This document shows positions 8,821-18,850 of a stretch of 64,000 nt of DNA, in pieces; position 1 is the stretch's first letter, and each line of letters opens with the position of its first letter. The position numbers and the translations under genes are program-made. The stretch is from contig CALMVQ010000004.1 of the NCBI GenBank assembly GCA_937873135.1, forward strand, positions 1-64,000. Direction: 5' to 3'. The DNA comes from an uncultured Scytonema sp. (GTDB lineage: Bacteria; Cyanobacteriota; Cyanobacteriia; Cyanobacteriales; Nostocaceae). The notes under the pieces were generated by a model. That model ran no database searches. It saw only the letters and a program-made list of their open reading frames with translations, and was not told the DNA's origin.

Positions 8821-9218
8821 AGCTTGTAAAAATACTGTTTTGTGAAATTTAATTTGTCTATTTTCGTTGCTGTGGTTAATATCACCTTCAATGAAATGCA
8901 ATATTGAAGAGGTAAATGTGCTGCACCTTTAGCGTTCAAGCATCGCACTTTTAAGTATGGCAATGCAATGTAAAAACTGGCAACTGTGCCCTAGAGGACA
9001 ATCTTTAGTATGATAGTGTTGATATGGTGATCGACAATCTTACCCTAACGGACATATAATATGTCGCTTGCGGCAAAATAGTATGTGGGTCTGCGTTAAA
9101 GAGTTAAAGTATAACTTGTATACCATAGTTTTAAAAGAAAAAAAAAAAAAGCAACAAATAAGGTATCGTATTCAACAGGCTAAAATTGTATTGGCCAGAA
9201 TTTGGTGAAAGAGGAGTC
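8821..9218. other. Divergent intergenic region
   Basis: Holds the promoters of the FtsL-like/ftsI operon (leftward) and of the lipoprotein gene (rightward). It includes a run of 12 A (about 9140-9151) and a good ribosome site GAGGAG (9211-9216) for the lipoprotein. No other feature is seen. Confidence 0.5.
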
Positions 9219-9563
9219 ATGAAAATAAAAATCTTTGGTTTTGCTTTAATGCTAGGTTTAGCAACCATTCTCGGCGCTTGCGAAAGTGGCGGTGGTGGTG
9301 GTGATAGCTCACCCTCAGCAACGTCTAGCGCAACTCCTGGTGCTGAACCGACTGATAGTGGTGCTGCTACTCCCGGTGGTGCGATGACAAACACTCCTGG
9401 CGGTGCGATGACAAACACTCCTGGCGGTGCGATGACAAACACTCCCGGTGGTGCGATGACAAACACTCCCGGCAGTGCGATGACAAACACTCCCGGCAGT
9501 GCGATGTCAACAACTCCCGCAACAACAACGACTCCTAAGGCTAAAGCTACTAAGAAACCTTAG
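9219..9563 (+). CDS. Repeat-containing lipoprotein
   Basis: Seen: an N-terminal lipoprotein signal (MKIKIFGFALMLGLATILGAC) with lipobox LGAC, so the mature protein should start at the lipidated Cys. After a Gly/Ser-rich spacer come six copies of the 8-residue unit TPGGAMTN (last two with Ser, final one MST), then a Thr/Lys-rich tail. The start at 9219 is fixed by GAGGAG 3-8 bases upstream; a longer frame from 9186 lacks this. No enzyme domain. Inferred: surface- or periplasm-exposed low-complexity protein; function unknown. The repeat number is likely to vary between strains. Confidence 0.85.
   Translation: MKIKIFGFALMLGLATILGACESGGGGGDSSPSATSSATPGAEPTDSGAATPGGAMTNTPGGAMTNTPGGAMTNTPGGAMTNTPGSAMTNTPGSAMSTTPATTTTPKAKATKKP
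9369..9512 (+). repeat. Six in-frame tandem 24-bp repeats
   Basis: Units start at 9369, 9393, 9417, 9441, 9465 and 9489. Copies 2 and 3 are identical (actcctggcggtgcg...), copy 4 resembles copy 1, and copies 5-6 share a G-to-A change giving Ser. This pattern indicates growth by slippage or unequal exchange. Confidence 0.95.
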
Positions 9564-9729
9564 GTATAGTTTGAGAACAGCGCGAAATAAGTTGATAAAA
9601 TTAATCTTTGCTGCTGAAAAGCCCACCAAGACATTTTTTTGTTGAGGGTGGGATAGAAGTGATGCTCCTGCATACTACAGGGAGTGAAAATTTATCAGGT
9701 CTTTGTTGTTGAAGATTTGTAGCTAAAAG

Positions 9730-9754
9730 ATCCGGTTTCCTTGAGGAACCGGAT
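9730..9754 (+). terminator. Putative terminator hairpin before ilvB
   Basis: ATCCGGTTTCC and GGAACCGGAT pair with a single T bulge around the loop TTGA. It lies 170 bases after the lipoprotein gene. Only a weak T-rich run follows. The remaining ~300 bases of this gap hold no gene. Confidence 0.45.
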
Positions 9755-9895
9755 TTATCGTAATTGTCATGATTTACTCATAAATAATCTAGTATGAGAA
9801 GCTTGTTTCCAGAATTTAATCAAACTTGTAAATTAAAATGAAGTATTGAAGACAACAAGTTCACTAAAAACTTATCTACTGCGTGAGGTTTAATT

Positions 9896-11812
9896 GTGCG
9901 TCCACCAATTGTCCCCCAAGGAGATTTGCATTCCTTATTGAGTCCAAGACAAACCGAAAATCCCACCCAGTCCCATGTCTCTAAATCGTCAATCGTGGCG
10001 TCTCAACGTGCTTCTGGTGGTTTTGCTCTGCTTGACAGCCTTCAACGCCATGGTGTCGAGTATATTTTCGGCTATCCAGGTGGTGCAATTCTACCAATCT
10101 ACGACGACTTGTATAAGGTAGAAGCAACTGGTGGAATTAAGCACATCCTGGTAAGACACGAGCAAGGCGCAGCACACGCTGCTGATGGTTATGCCCGCGC
10201 TACAGGAAAGCCAGGAGTATGTTTTGGCACTTCTGGACCTGGGGCAACTAATTTGGTCACGGGCATTGCTACCGCGTATATGGACTCAATCCCGATGGTG
10301 ATTGTCACAGGACAGGTGTCGCGGGCAGTCATCGGTTCGGATGCGTTTCAAGAAACAGATATCTACGGAATTACACTGCCCATTGTCAAGCATTCCTATG
10401 TTGTGCGCGACTCACAAGATATGGCGCGAATTGTTGCTGAAGCCTTCCACATCGCTACAACAGGACGTCCGGGACCAGTTTTGATTGATGTTCCTAAAGA
10501 TGTAGCATCTGAAGAATTTGACTACGTACCTGTGGCACCTGGTTCGGTAAAGTTACCAGGATATCGTCCTACATTGAAGGGGAATCCCCGGCAGATCGTT
10601 GCAGCAATACAGTTGATTTGTGAAAGTCGTCGTCCTCTACTTTATGTAGGTGGAGGTGCGATCGCTTCCCGTGCCCATGAGGAAATAAAACAACTCGCAG
10701 AACTTTTCAATATCCCCGTCACAACAACATTGATGGGAATCGGTGCTTTTGACGAACACCATCCTCTGTCTGTAGGAATGTTGGGGATGCACGGTACTGC
10801 TTACGCCAACTTTGCCGTCAGTGATTGCGACTTGTTAATTTGTGTCGGTGCCAGATTTGATGATCGCGTCACTAGTAAGTTGGATGAATTTGCCAGTCAC
10901 GCAAAAGTCATTCACATTGATGTCGATCCGGCAGAAGTTGGCAAAAACCGTATCCCAGAAGTCCCGATTGTCGGCGATGTTCGGAAAGTTTTAACTGAGT
11001 TGTTAAAGCGATGTCAGGAAGCAAGTATCAAGGGAACACCCAACCAAACACAAGAATGGCTGAACCTGATCAACCGATGGAAGGAAGAGTATCCTCTAGT
11101 TGTACCACATCCACCAGACAGTATCTCGCCGCAAGAGGTGATTGTAGAAATCGCAAGCCAAGCACCTCACGCCTACTACACCACAGATGTCGGTCAACAT
11201 CAAATGTGGGCAGCACAATTCCTGAACAATGGTCCCCGACGCTGGATTTCTAGCGGTGGTTTGGGAACCATGGGTTTTGGTTTGCCTGCGGCAATGGGCG
11301 CTAAAGTAGCGTTTCCCGATGAGGAAGTTATTTGTATCAGTGGCGATGCCAGCTTCCAAATGAATTTACAGGAATTGGGCACGCTTGCACAGTATGGCAT
11401 AAATGTCAAGACTGTAATTATTAATAATGGCTGGCAGGGAATGGTGCGGCAATGGCAGCAAGCCTTTTACGGCGAACGGTACTCATGCTCGAATATGCAA
11501 GTAGGAATGCCAGACATTGAGTTGTTGGCAAAGGCTTATGGAATTAAGGGCATGGTGATTAGCGATCGCACTCAGTTAAAAGATGCGATCGCGACAATGC
11601 TGGCACACAATGGTCCGGTTATCTTGAACGTGCATGTAACTAGAGACGAAAACTGTTACCCCATGATCCCAGCAGGTAAGAGTAATGCTCAAATGATTGG
11701 CTTGCCTCGCCAGCCGCAAAAAGAGTCACTAGAACCAGTCTATTGCAGTAACTGCTCTGCAAAAAACCCACCTAACAATAACTTCTGCCCGGAGTGTGGT
11801 ACGAAGTTGTAA
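9896..11812 (+). CDS. ilvB: Acetolactate synthase large subunit with C-terminal zinc ribbon
   Basis: First common step of branched-chain amino-acid synthesis: two pyruvate to acetolactate, or pyruvate plus 2-oxobutyrate. Seen: ThDP-enzyme N-terminal domain ([34 protein letters not shown] with catalytic Glu), central FAD domain, and the ThDP-binding block [14 protein letters not shown]...NNGWQGMV. The family usually ends near GKSNAQMIG; here about 25 more residues follow with two CxxC knuckles (CSNC and CPEC), a zinc-ribbon tail. The GTG at 9896 is preceded by GAGG; the first ~40 residues are a low-similarity extension. The small subunit is not in this window. Confidence 0.93.
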   Translation: MRPPIVPQGDLHSLLSPRQTENPTQSHVSKSSIVASQRASGGFALLDSLQRHGVEYIFGYPGGAILPIYDDLYKVEATGGIKHILVRHEQGAAHAADGYARATGKPGVCFGTSGPGATNLVTGIATAYMDSIPMVIVTGQVSRAVIGSDAFQETDIYGITLPIVKHSYVVRDSQDMARIVAEAFHIATTGRPGPVLIDVPKDVASEEFDYVPVAPGSVKLPGYRPTLKGNPRQIVAAIQLICESRRPLLYVGGGAIASRAHEEIKQLAELFNIPVTTTLMGIGAFDEHHPLSVGMLGMHGTAYANFAVSDCDLLICVGARFDDRVTSKLDEFASHAKVIHIDVDPAEVGKNRIPEVPIVGDVRKVLTELLKRCQEASIKGTPNQTQEWLNLINRWKEEYPLVVPHPPDSISPQEVIVEIASQAPHAYYTTDVGQHQMWAAQFLNNGPRRWISSGGLGTMGFGLPAAMGAKVAFPDEEVICISGDASFQMNLQELGTLAQYGINVKTVIINNGWQGMVRQWQQAFYGERYSCSNMQVGMPDIELLAKAYGIKGMVISDRTQLKDAIATMLAHNGPVILNVHVTRDENCYPMIPAGKSNAQMIGLPRQPQKESLEPVYCSNCSAKNPPNNNFCPECGTKL

Positions 11813-11828
11813 AAAAGTTCCTCTTCAA

Positions 11829-11858
11829 CCGTAGGTCAGGCATATGCTTTACCTACGG
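11829..11858 (+). terminator. Putative ilvB terminator hairpin
   Basis: CCGTAGGT (11829-11836) pairs perfectly with ACCTACGG (11851-11858) around a 14-nt loop, 17 bases after the stop codon. No T-tract follows, so the role is inferred. Confidence 0.45.
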
Positions 11859-11987
11859 CGCTAAGAGTGAAACTTACCATGCCACTTCCTTACATTTTGC
11901 CTATCCTGGCACAAAGGTAACGAGTCCTACCTTCGACGTTCCTTAAGTCAGCTTTCAACTGTTTCTCGATCAGAATGCTACCGAGTC

Positions 11988-12118
11988 TATAGCGGTTCTC
12001 AGTTAGATCTCATACACTCGCGCCCTCTCCCCCAGCCCCTCTCCCACACTTGGGAGAGGGGTGTTTGCGAATAGCGCTCTGGGGAATTATGTATGTGACT
12101 TAAACGAGAACCGCTATA
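11988..12118. repeat. 131-bp element with 13-bp perfect inverted ends (MITE-like)
   Basis: TATAGCGGTTCTC (11988-12000) and its exact complement (12106-12118) bound a 131-bp segment. Inside is a second perfect hairpin: CCCCTCTCCCA (12036-12046) with TGGGAGAGGGG (12051-12061) around CACT. No coding capacity. This is the structure of a non-autonomous miniature element; the parent transposase is not in the window. Confidence 0.75.
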
Positions 12119-12273
12119 TTCCTCCTGTACTGAAATCAAAATATGTAATATTATTTTACATAATAGGTAGTGATCGCTAAATTTTGGATTCACTTTACAG
12201 ATGCCAAGTCGTATGCAATCCAAAACAACATTTAGATAGCGGCATCAATTTTGCTACCTCCTTTATGAAACAC

Positions 12274-12316
12274 AGACGCAATGCCGATCTCCATGAATGG
12301 AAGTGGCGTTGCGTCT
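12274..12316. terminator. Stem-loop in the ilvB-chlL gap
   Basis: AGACGCAATGCC (12274-12285) pairs with GGCGTTGCGTCT (12305-12316), eleven Watson-Crick pairs plus one G-U pair, followed by the T-rich tgttctt. It could be a terminator or part of another small repeat. Confidence 0.35.
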
Positions 12317-12483
12317 TGTTCTTATCACCAACGGCTCGACATTCATCATTTCTATGTTGACTTCATATCAGCAAACGAGGTACAAAGGTTGCGAAAATAG
12401 GGTTTTTCAATTTTTGTTTTTTGTCACTATTTTTAGTAAAAAAAATATTAAAGATTAAATACATGGTATTTTTGAAGCTTGAG

Positions 12484-12551
12484 TTCGATTGGAAGACCAA
12501 AATAGTTAAATAAATCTATACTTATACGGATATCACCTGATTCCAATCGAA
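12484..12551. promoter_or_regulatory. Perfect 11-bp inverted repeat upstream of chlL
   Basis: TTCGATTGGAA (12484-12494) and TTCCAATCGAA (12541-12551) are exact complements separated by 46 A+T-rich bases, ending about 125 bases before the chlL start. Inferred: either a spaced operator for a chlLN regulator or the stem of a 5'-leader structure. Known: cyanobacterial chlL/chlN expression responds to light and oxygen; which protein would bind here cannot be told. Confidence 0.45.
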
Positions 12552-12585
12552 AAGCCCCTTTATTTTCCGTATGATTTAGACAATA

Positions 12586-12663
12586 ATGGCACTCGAAGAC
12601 CAACACATATCCATCGCCGGGGTGCTGGAAGTGTCTGAGCCACAGTTTGACAAAAAACTTTAA
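12586..12663 (+). CDS. Possible 25-residue leader peptide ahead of chlL
   Basis: An ATG-started open frame ([20 protein letters not shown]..., 25 residues) that ends TAA at 12661-12663, 13 bases before the chlL GTG; its stop codon overlaps the chlL ribosome site AAGAGG. Its composition is protein-like. It may be a translated leader coupled to chlL, or chance. No ribosome site is evident for it. Confidence 0.3.
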   Translation: MALEDQHISIAGVLEVSEPQFDKKL

Positions 12664-12676
12664 GAGGCAAACAAAA

Positions 12677-13543
12677 GTGAAATTAGCAGTTTACGGAAAA
12701 GGTGGTATTGGGAAATCTACAACCAGCTGTAACATCTCTGTCGCTATAGCAAAACGCGGTAAGAGAGTACTGCAAATTGGCTGCGACCCCAAACATGACA
12801 GCACCTTCACGCTCACTGGGTTCTTAATTCCGACGATTATCGACACCCTTCAAGAAAAGGACTACCACTACGAAGATGTCTGGCCGGAAGATGTGATTTA
12901 TAAAGGCTATGGTGGAGTAGATTGTGTAGAAGCAGGTGGTCCGCCTGCTGGTGCTGGATGCGGCGGCTACGTAGTTGGCGAAACCGTGAAATTGTTGAAA
13001 GAACTCAACGCCTTTGATGAATATGATGTCATCTTGTTTGATGTTCTAGGTGACGTTGTTTGCGGCGGTTTTGCCGCACCTTTGAATTATGCTGACTACT
13101 GCATGATTATTACCGACAATGGGTTTGATGCCTTATTTGCTGCTAATCGGATTGCAGCTTCAGTAAGGGAGAAAGCCCGGACTCACCCCCTGCGTCTAGC
13201 TGGGTTAATTGGCAATCGCACCACGAAGCGGGATTTAATTGAAAAATACATAGAAGCCGTCCCAATGCCAGTTCTGGAAGTCTTACCTTTAATAGAAGAT
13301 ATCCGAGTTTCTCGCGTGAAAGGTAAAACTTTATTTGAAATGGCAGAGGATGATCCGTCTCTGAACTACGTTTGCGATTATTATCTCAACATCGCCGATC
13401 AGATTCTGGCAAGACCAGAAGGTGTTGTCCCGAATGATGCCCAAGATCGTGAATTGTTCTCGTTGTTGTCAGATTTCTATTTAAATCCGAGTAAACCCCA
13501 GGTTCGGAATTCAGAAGAAGAATTAGACTTGATGATTGTATAA
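12677..13543 (+). CDS. chlL: Light-independent protochlorophyllide reductase, iron-sulfur ATP-binding protein
   Basis: NifH-like electron donor of dark protochlorophyllide reductase, passing ferredoxin electrons to ChlN-ChlB with ATP. Seen: P-loop GKGGIGKST (7-15), the two cysteines that bridge the 4Fe-4S cluster of the homodimer (Cys95 in GAGCGG, Cys129 in DVVCGG), and switch region DVLGDVV. Length 288 aa is standard. The GTG at 12677 gives the family's [10 protein letters not shown] start and has AAGAGG ten bases upstream; a longer TTG frame from 12647 is rejected. First gene of chlL-DUF5331-chlN; chlB is not in the window. Confidence 0.97.
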   Translation: MKLAVYGKGGIGKSTTSCNISVAIAKRGKRVLQIGCDPKHDSTFTLTGFLIPTIIDTLQEKDYHYEDVWPEDVIYKGYGGVDCVEAGGPPAGAGCGGYVVGETVKLLKELNAFDEYDVILFDVLGDVVCGGFAAPLNYADYCMIITDNGFDALFAANRIAASVREKARTHPLRLAGLIGNRTTKRDLIEKYIEAVPMPVLEVLPLIEDIRVSRVKGKTLFEMAEDDPSLNYVCDYYLNIADQILARPEGVVPNDAQDRELFSLLSDFYLNPSKPQVRNSEEELDLMIV

Positions 13544-13574
13544 ATCATCTTATTTCTCAGGATGGGGGAAAAAA

Positions 13575-14381
13575 ATGGCATTTTTTCATAGCTTTACAGA
13601 ATCATTAAAGCAAAAGTGGTTGCAATTTTTCCATATTAATCGTGACTGGCTCAACATGCATATGGAGGTAGAATCCGTCCCCACACCAGATGGTGGAAAA
13701 CGACCACCTTCTTACCTCATCCTGGGAGTTGTGAACGCCCTGGAACCCAAGCTCGCGCAGTTGATGCTGCCCTTTTCCAAACTAAATCCAGACGCTGACA
13801 CTTTGATCGACGTACTCGGTTTGCATTTCGATCCGGACATAGTTCTCGGTAACCGTGTTCTTTCTAAAGAAAATGCAAACCAATGGGACTCAGCAGTGAT
13901 CGTGGAAGCACCTGATCGCGATGAAACGTTGACGATTTCTCTGGATGGAGATGAAATGGGGCATGATTTGGAAATGCTCGAACACCGCGAACAAATTATG
14001 GTAGCGGAAGTCATCACACGAGAAGAGTTAATCGCAACGTCCCTGGACGAGCTCGACGAGATCAATTGGTCGCAAGAAACTCACAATGGTAATGGAAAAG
14101 ATAAACAATCTAAAGATGAGTTCCACCAAACATCTCATGTCAACATAGTGGATGAGTTTGGCGAGATTTCTTTTGATGATTTGAAGGAAGATGATAGCAA
14201 AATCTCCTCAACAACTCCACATCATGAAAATGAGCATCGCGATGCATTATTAGATGTTTGGAGTGAAGACACTTTACCCCATAAGGGTGAAACACGTCAC
14301 GAAATTTTCATAGGGGAAGAAGAACTGCCGTCTGGTGCTTTTGACGACACAGAAATTGCCCGTCTCTTCCCCAATGCGTAA
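13575..14381 (+). CDS. DUF5331-type protein between chlL and chlN
   Basis: A 268-residue acidic protein of unknown function. Seen: a conserved-looking N-terminal ~110 residues (FTESLKQKWLQFFHINRDWL, PPSYLILGVVNALEPKLAQL) and a long Asp/Glu-rich low-complexity second half ending GAFDDTEIARLFPNA. ATG at 13575 chosen because GGGGG (13564-13568) precedes it. Known: a protein of this type commonly separates chlL and chlN in cyanobacteria. Inferred: co-transcribed with chlL (32-base gap) and perhaps tied to dark chlorophyll synthesis; no cofactor motif is visible. Confidence 0.75.
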   Translation: MAFFHSFTESLKQKWLQFFHINRDWLNMHMEVESVPTPDGGKRPPSYLILGVVNALEPKLAQLMLPFSKLNPDADTLIDVLGLHFDPDIVLGNRVLSKENANQWDSAVIVEAPDRDETLTISLDGDEMGHDLEMLEHREQIMVAEVITREELIATSLDELDEINWSQETHNGNGKDKQSKDEFHQTSHVNIVDEFGEISFDDLKEDDSKISSTTPHHENEHRDALLDVWSEDTLPHKGETRHEIFIGEEELPSGAFDDTEIARLFPNA

Positions 14382-14552
14382 TCACCAGAGTGAGGAGTGC
14401 TTAGGTGCGAGTTTAATTCGCAAAACATCTTTGCTCCTCACGAAATCTTTTAAAACCTGCCTGTATACGAGTGAGCAAGGGGGAGTTAGTAGTTCATGGT
14501 TAGTCTCTAGTAGTCATAAGAAAACTACAAAACTAAGGGACTTGCCTCTTGT

Positions 14553-16055
<1,503 letters not shown>

Positions 16056-16180
16056 CATTTCTTCGTTAATGAGGGCGATCCGTTGCGATCGCCTTTCTCT
16101 CTAAATAGCGGGTAATTTCCAAGAACGTCCTTGACAGTGAACTTCATCCGCAACAACGTGAATACCTGCACTCTGTCTCA

Positions 16181-16408
16181 TTAATGACCACTTAATTGCT
16201 GAATTTCCTGAGCGATCGCTTCAACCATCATACGAATATTGTCTGCTACAGGTTTACCATCTTCAGTAAACATGGATGGGTATATAGTCGCTTCTGAATC
16301 GGGAGTACGGCGACTAAACAAGACTTCTAGCGCTTCCACATCGTCTCGATGTTCAAGTACATAGACTCTCAATTCTTTTGTAGACATTTCTGCAAAATTA
16401 TGTTTCAT
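16181..16408 (-). CDS. DUF6887-type small protein
   Basis: A 75-residue protein. Seen: NFAEMSTKELRVYVLEHRDD, the N-terminal block of a very common small cyanobacterial family (MS.KELRAYVLEHRDD), then a shorter variable part. Function unknown. Its ATG (16408) lies inside the end of the upstream small gene, an 11-base overlap, indicating translational coupling. Known from memory: DUF6887 and DUF6888 proteins often sit side by side. A toxin-antitoxin-like role has been neither shown nor excluded here. Confidence 0.75.
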   Translation of the reverse strand: MKHNFAEMSTKELRVYVLEHRDDVEALEVLFSRRTPDSEATIYPSMFTEDGKPVADNIRMMVEAIAQEIQQLSGH

Positions 16409-16571
16409 TTATAAATCTCCAAGTTCCATCACGAAATACAAGGATTTGCACTTCCTCACTTGCCAAAATAAACACATTTCCCGTTTGATGGCTAAAGCGG
16501 AATAGCTCGATTTCGCGATATAGGTTGGACAATGACTGGCAAAGGATCAAACACATTAAGTAGGTAGGCAC
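16398..16571 (-). CDS. DUF6888-type small protein overlapping the DUF6887 gene
   Basis: Read directly on the minus strand: 57 residues, GTG start at 16571 (MPTYLMCLILCQSLSNLYR), then ELFRFSHQTGNVFILASEEV and the C-terminal FRDGTWRFI. Known: the pattern LSNLY..I.L.R...TGN.FILA....I.I..DG.WRF is that of DUF6888. An in-frame ATG exists at 16556, but the GTG start gives the family's MPT beginning. Stop codon TAA at 16398-16400, overlapping the next gene by 11 bases. Function unknown; the pair forms a two-gene unit. Confidence 0.7.
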   Translation of the reverse strand: MPTYLMCLILCQSLSNLYREIELFRFSHQTGNVFILASEEVQILVFRDGTWRFINET

Positions 16572-17111
16572 TTTAATTTCAAGGTATGTAACGAAACGTA
16601 AACTTGGTTAAAACTCTCTTCCCTTCAGCATAGCTGCCCTCAGCATAGCTGCCTTACCTCAACGACAATTTTTCATGCCCACCTACTTAGTGCTTGTGGG
16701 GCTGTTGGGTAAATAGTCTTTTCCTCAATTTTGACATAGAAAGCTGCGGAGGTAGTCTTAACAGATATGTAAGTATTCAGCCCGAAGCAACTCAAATCTC
16801 AGAAAATTTCATAAATATATAGGTTTTATATATAGGTTTTAGAACTGTTAATGGTTTATATTACCGAGGGAGCGGCGAAAAAAGTTATGATGTACCAATA
16901 CAGGAGGATGCGCTACACAACAGAGTCCTGATAAATAAACCCTCTCATACCATGAATGACTGGTGTTGCCGTCAGATGTGGGCAAGCGCGAAGTAGGAGG
17001 AGCGCTCGCGCTCGTCGTTTACGTTTGTCATTTTCACTCTCATCGCCAACGTTTAAGCTTAAACTGGAAACTTCACCTCCAGCAATACCTCTAGCCTTAA
17101 AGTAAGCAATT
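16572..17111. other. Intergenic region with small repeats
   Basis: About 540 bases before serA. A tandem pair of tcagcatagctgcc units lies at about 16626-16655, and the sequence aagtaggtaggcac (16558-16571) recurs inverted as cccacctacttagtgc (16679-16694). The A+T-rich part around 16790-16860 may hold the serA promoter. No gene recognised. Confidence 0.5.
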
Positions 17112-18692
17112 ATGTCTAAGGTTCTTGTCTCCGATCCAATTGACCAAGTTGGGATTGATATCCTCTCCCAAGTTGCCGCAGTTGATGTTAAAACTAATTT
17201 AAAACCAGAACAACTGGTGGAAATTATTGGTGATTACGATGCACTGATGATTCGTTCCGGCACCCGCGTTACCCAAGAAATTATTGAAGCTGCTACCAAG
17301 TTAAAAATTATTGGTCGTGCTGGTGTGGGTGTAGATAATGTTGATGTTCCTGCTGCCACACGAAAGGGGATTGTAGTCGTCAACTCTCCGGAAGGAAACA
17401 CCATTGCCGCTGCAGAACATGCACTTGCCATGATGTTGGCTTTGTCTCGCCACATTCCAGATGCTAACGCTTCAGTTAAACGCGGTGAATGGGATCGCAA
17501 AACTTTTGTCGGTACAGAGGTTTACAAAAAAACTCTGGGGATCGTGGGTTTAGGAAAAATTGGCTCTCATGTTGCCAATGTTGCCAGAGCAATGGGAATG
17601 AAACTGCTGGCTTATGATCCTTTTATTTCCACAGAAAGGGCAGAACAGCTTGGCTGTCAGTTAGTAGAGATGGATTTGCTGATGCAGCAATCCGATTACA
17701 TTACGCTCCACATACCCAAAACTCCAGAAACGACTCACCTCATCAATGCTCAAATGCTAGCAAAGATGAAACCTACCACCCGTATTATCAACTGCGCTCG
17801 TGGTGGGATCGTTGACGAAGAAGCTTTGGCAGCAGCTCTCAAAGAGGGTACAATCACTGGTGCCGCACTGGATGTTTACGAGTCAGAACCACTTGCAGAT
17901 TCTCCCTTGAAGTCACTGGCAAAAGAAATTATCCTGACTCCCCATTTGGGAGCATCGACAGCCGAAGCTCAAGTCAATGTGGCGATTGATGTTGCTGAAC
18001 AAATTCGAGATGTGCTATTGGGATTACCAGCACGTTCAGCAGTCAATATTCCTGGACTCAGTCCCGATGTTTTGGAAGAACTCAAACCGTATATGCAGCT
18101 TGCCGAAACCTTGGGTAACTTGGTGGGACAGTTAGCTGGCGGACGAGTGGAATTATTTAACGTCCGATTGCAAGGCGAACTGGCAACAAACAAGAGTCAG
18201 CCTTTGGTGGTAGCAGCTTTGAAAGGCTTGCTTTACCAAGCTCTGCGGGAACGGGTAAACTACGTTAATGCCAGTATAGAGGCAAAAGAGCGTGGTATTC
18301 GTGTAATTGAAACACGGGATGCTTCAGTTCGGGACTACACAGGCTCGCTGCATTTGGAAGCCACGGGTTCTTTGGGTACTCATTCTGTTATGGGTGCTTT
18401 GTTGGGTGACGGAGAAATTCACTTAACTAACATTGATGGTTTTCCAATTAACGTTCCCCCCAGCAAGCACATGCTGTTCACCCTGCACCGAGATATGCCG
18501 GGAATCATCGGTAAACTTGGTTCTCTCCTCGGTAGTTTTAATGTAAATATTGCTAGTATGCAGGTAGGTCGTAAAATCGTCCGTGGTGATGCAGTCATGG
18601 CTCTCAGTATAGATGACCCATTACCTGATGGCATTTTAGATGAGATTGTTAAAGTATCGGGAATTCGGGATGCTTATACAGTAACATTATAA
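17112..18692 (+). CDS. serA: D-3-phosphoglycerate dehydrogenase
   Basis: First step of phosphorylated serine synthesis: 3-phosphoglycerate to 3-phosphohydroxypyruvate with NAD+. Seen: substrate domain, NAD-binding Rossmann motif GIVGLGKIGSHVA, substrate-binding ARGGIVDE with Arg, catalytic HLGAST with His, an intervening (ASB) domain at about 315-450, and a C-terminal ACT domain (LFTLHRDMPGIIGKLGSLLG). Length 526 aa fits the long, ACT-containing form typical of cyanobacteria and plants. ATG at 17112. Followed by prmA after a repeat-filled gap. Confidence 0.97.
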   Translation: MSKVLVSDPIDQVGIDILSQVAAVDVKTNLKPEQLVEIIGDYDALMIRSGTRVTQEIIEAATKLKIIGRAGVGVDNVDVPAATRKGIVVVNSPEGNTIAAAEHALAMMLALSRHIPDANASVKRGEWDRKTFVGTEVYKKTLGIVGLGKIGSHVANVARAMGMKLLAYDPFISTERAEQLGCQLVEMDLLMQQSDYITLHIPKTPETTHLINAQMLAKMKPTTRIINCARGGIVDEEALAAALKEGTITGAALDVYESEPLADSPLKSLAKEIILTPHLGASTAEAQVNVAIDVAEQIRDVLLGLPARSAVNIPGLSPDVLEELKPYMQLAETLGNLVGQLAGGRVELFNVRLQGELATNKSQPLVVAALKGLLYQALRERVNYVNASIEAKERGIRVIETRDASVRDYTGSLHLEATGSLGTHSVMGALLGDGEIHLTNIDGFPINVPPSKHMLFTLHRDMPGIIGKLGSLLGSFNVNIASMQVGRKIVRGDAVMALSIDDPLPDGILDEIVKVSGIRDAYTVTL

Positions 18693-18846
18693 GTGCTGAG
18701 TGCTGAGTGCTGAGTGCTGAGTAAAAAGAGTGAAGAAGTGAAGATTTTTCTCTTTCAAGCTTAGTCTTTTCTTTAAGGGAAAAAGAGATTCTTTCTACTC
18801 AGGACTCAGGACTCAGGACTCAGTACTGATTCAGCACTCAGGACTG
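18693..18846. repeat. Opposed heptamer repeat tracts between serA and prmA
   Basis: Four GTGCTGA units (18693-18721) and a second tract built on ctcagga/actcagg units (about 18798-18846). The second tract reads tcagcactcaggac, roughly complementary to the first, so serA and prmA are separated by a long imperfect inverted repeat of STRR type. Confidence 0.8.
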
Positions 18847-18850
18847 AATT

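Noticed and set aside
9131-9490. Minus-strand open frame with repeated FVIAPPGV units opposite the lipoprotein gene
   Set aside because: It is the antisense reading of the 24-bp repeats; the plus-strand frame has a ribosome site and a lipoprotein signal.
18693-18846. CRISPR-like array
   Set aside because: Units are contiguous 7-mers without unique spacers; other tandem tracts in the window are likewise spacerless.
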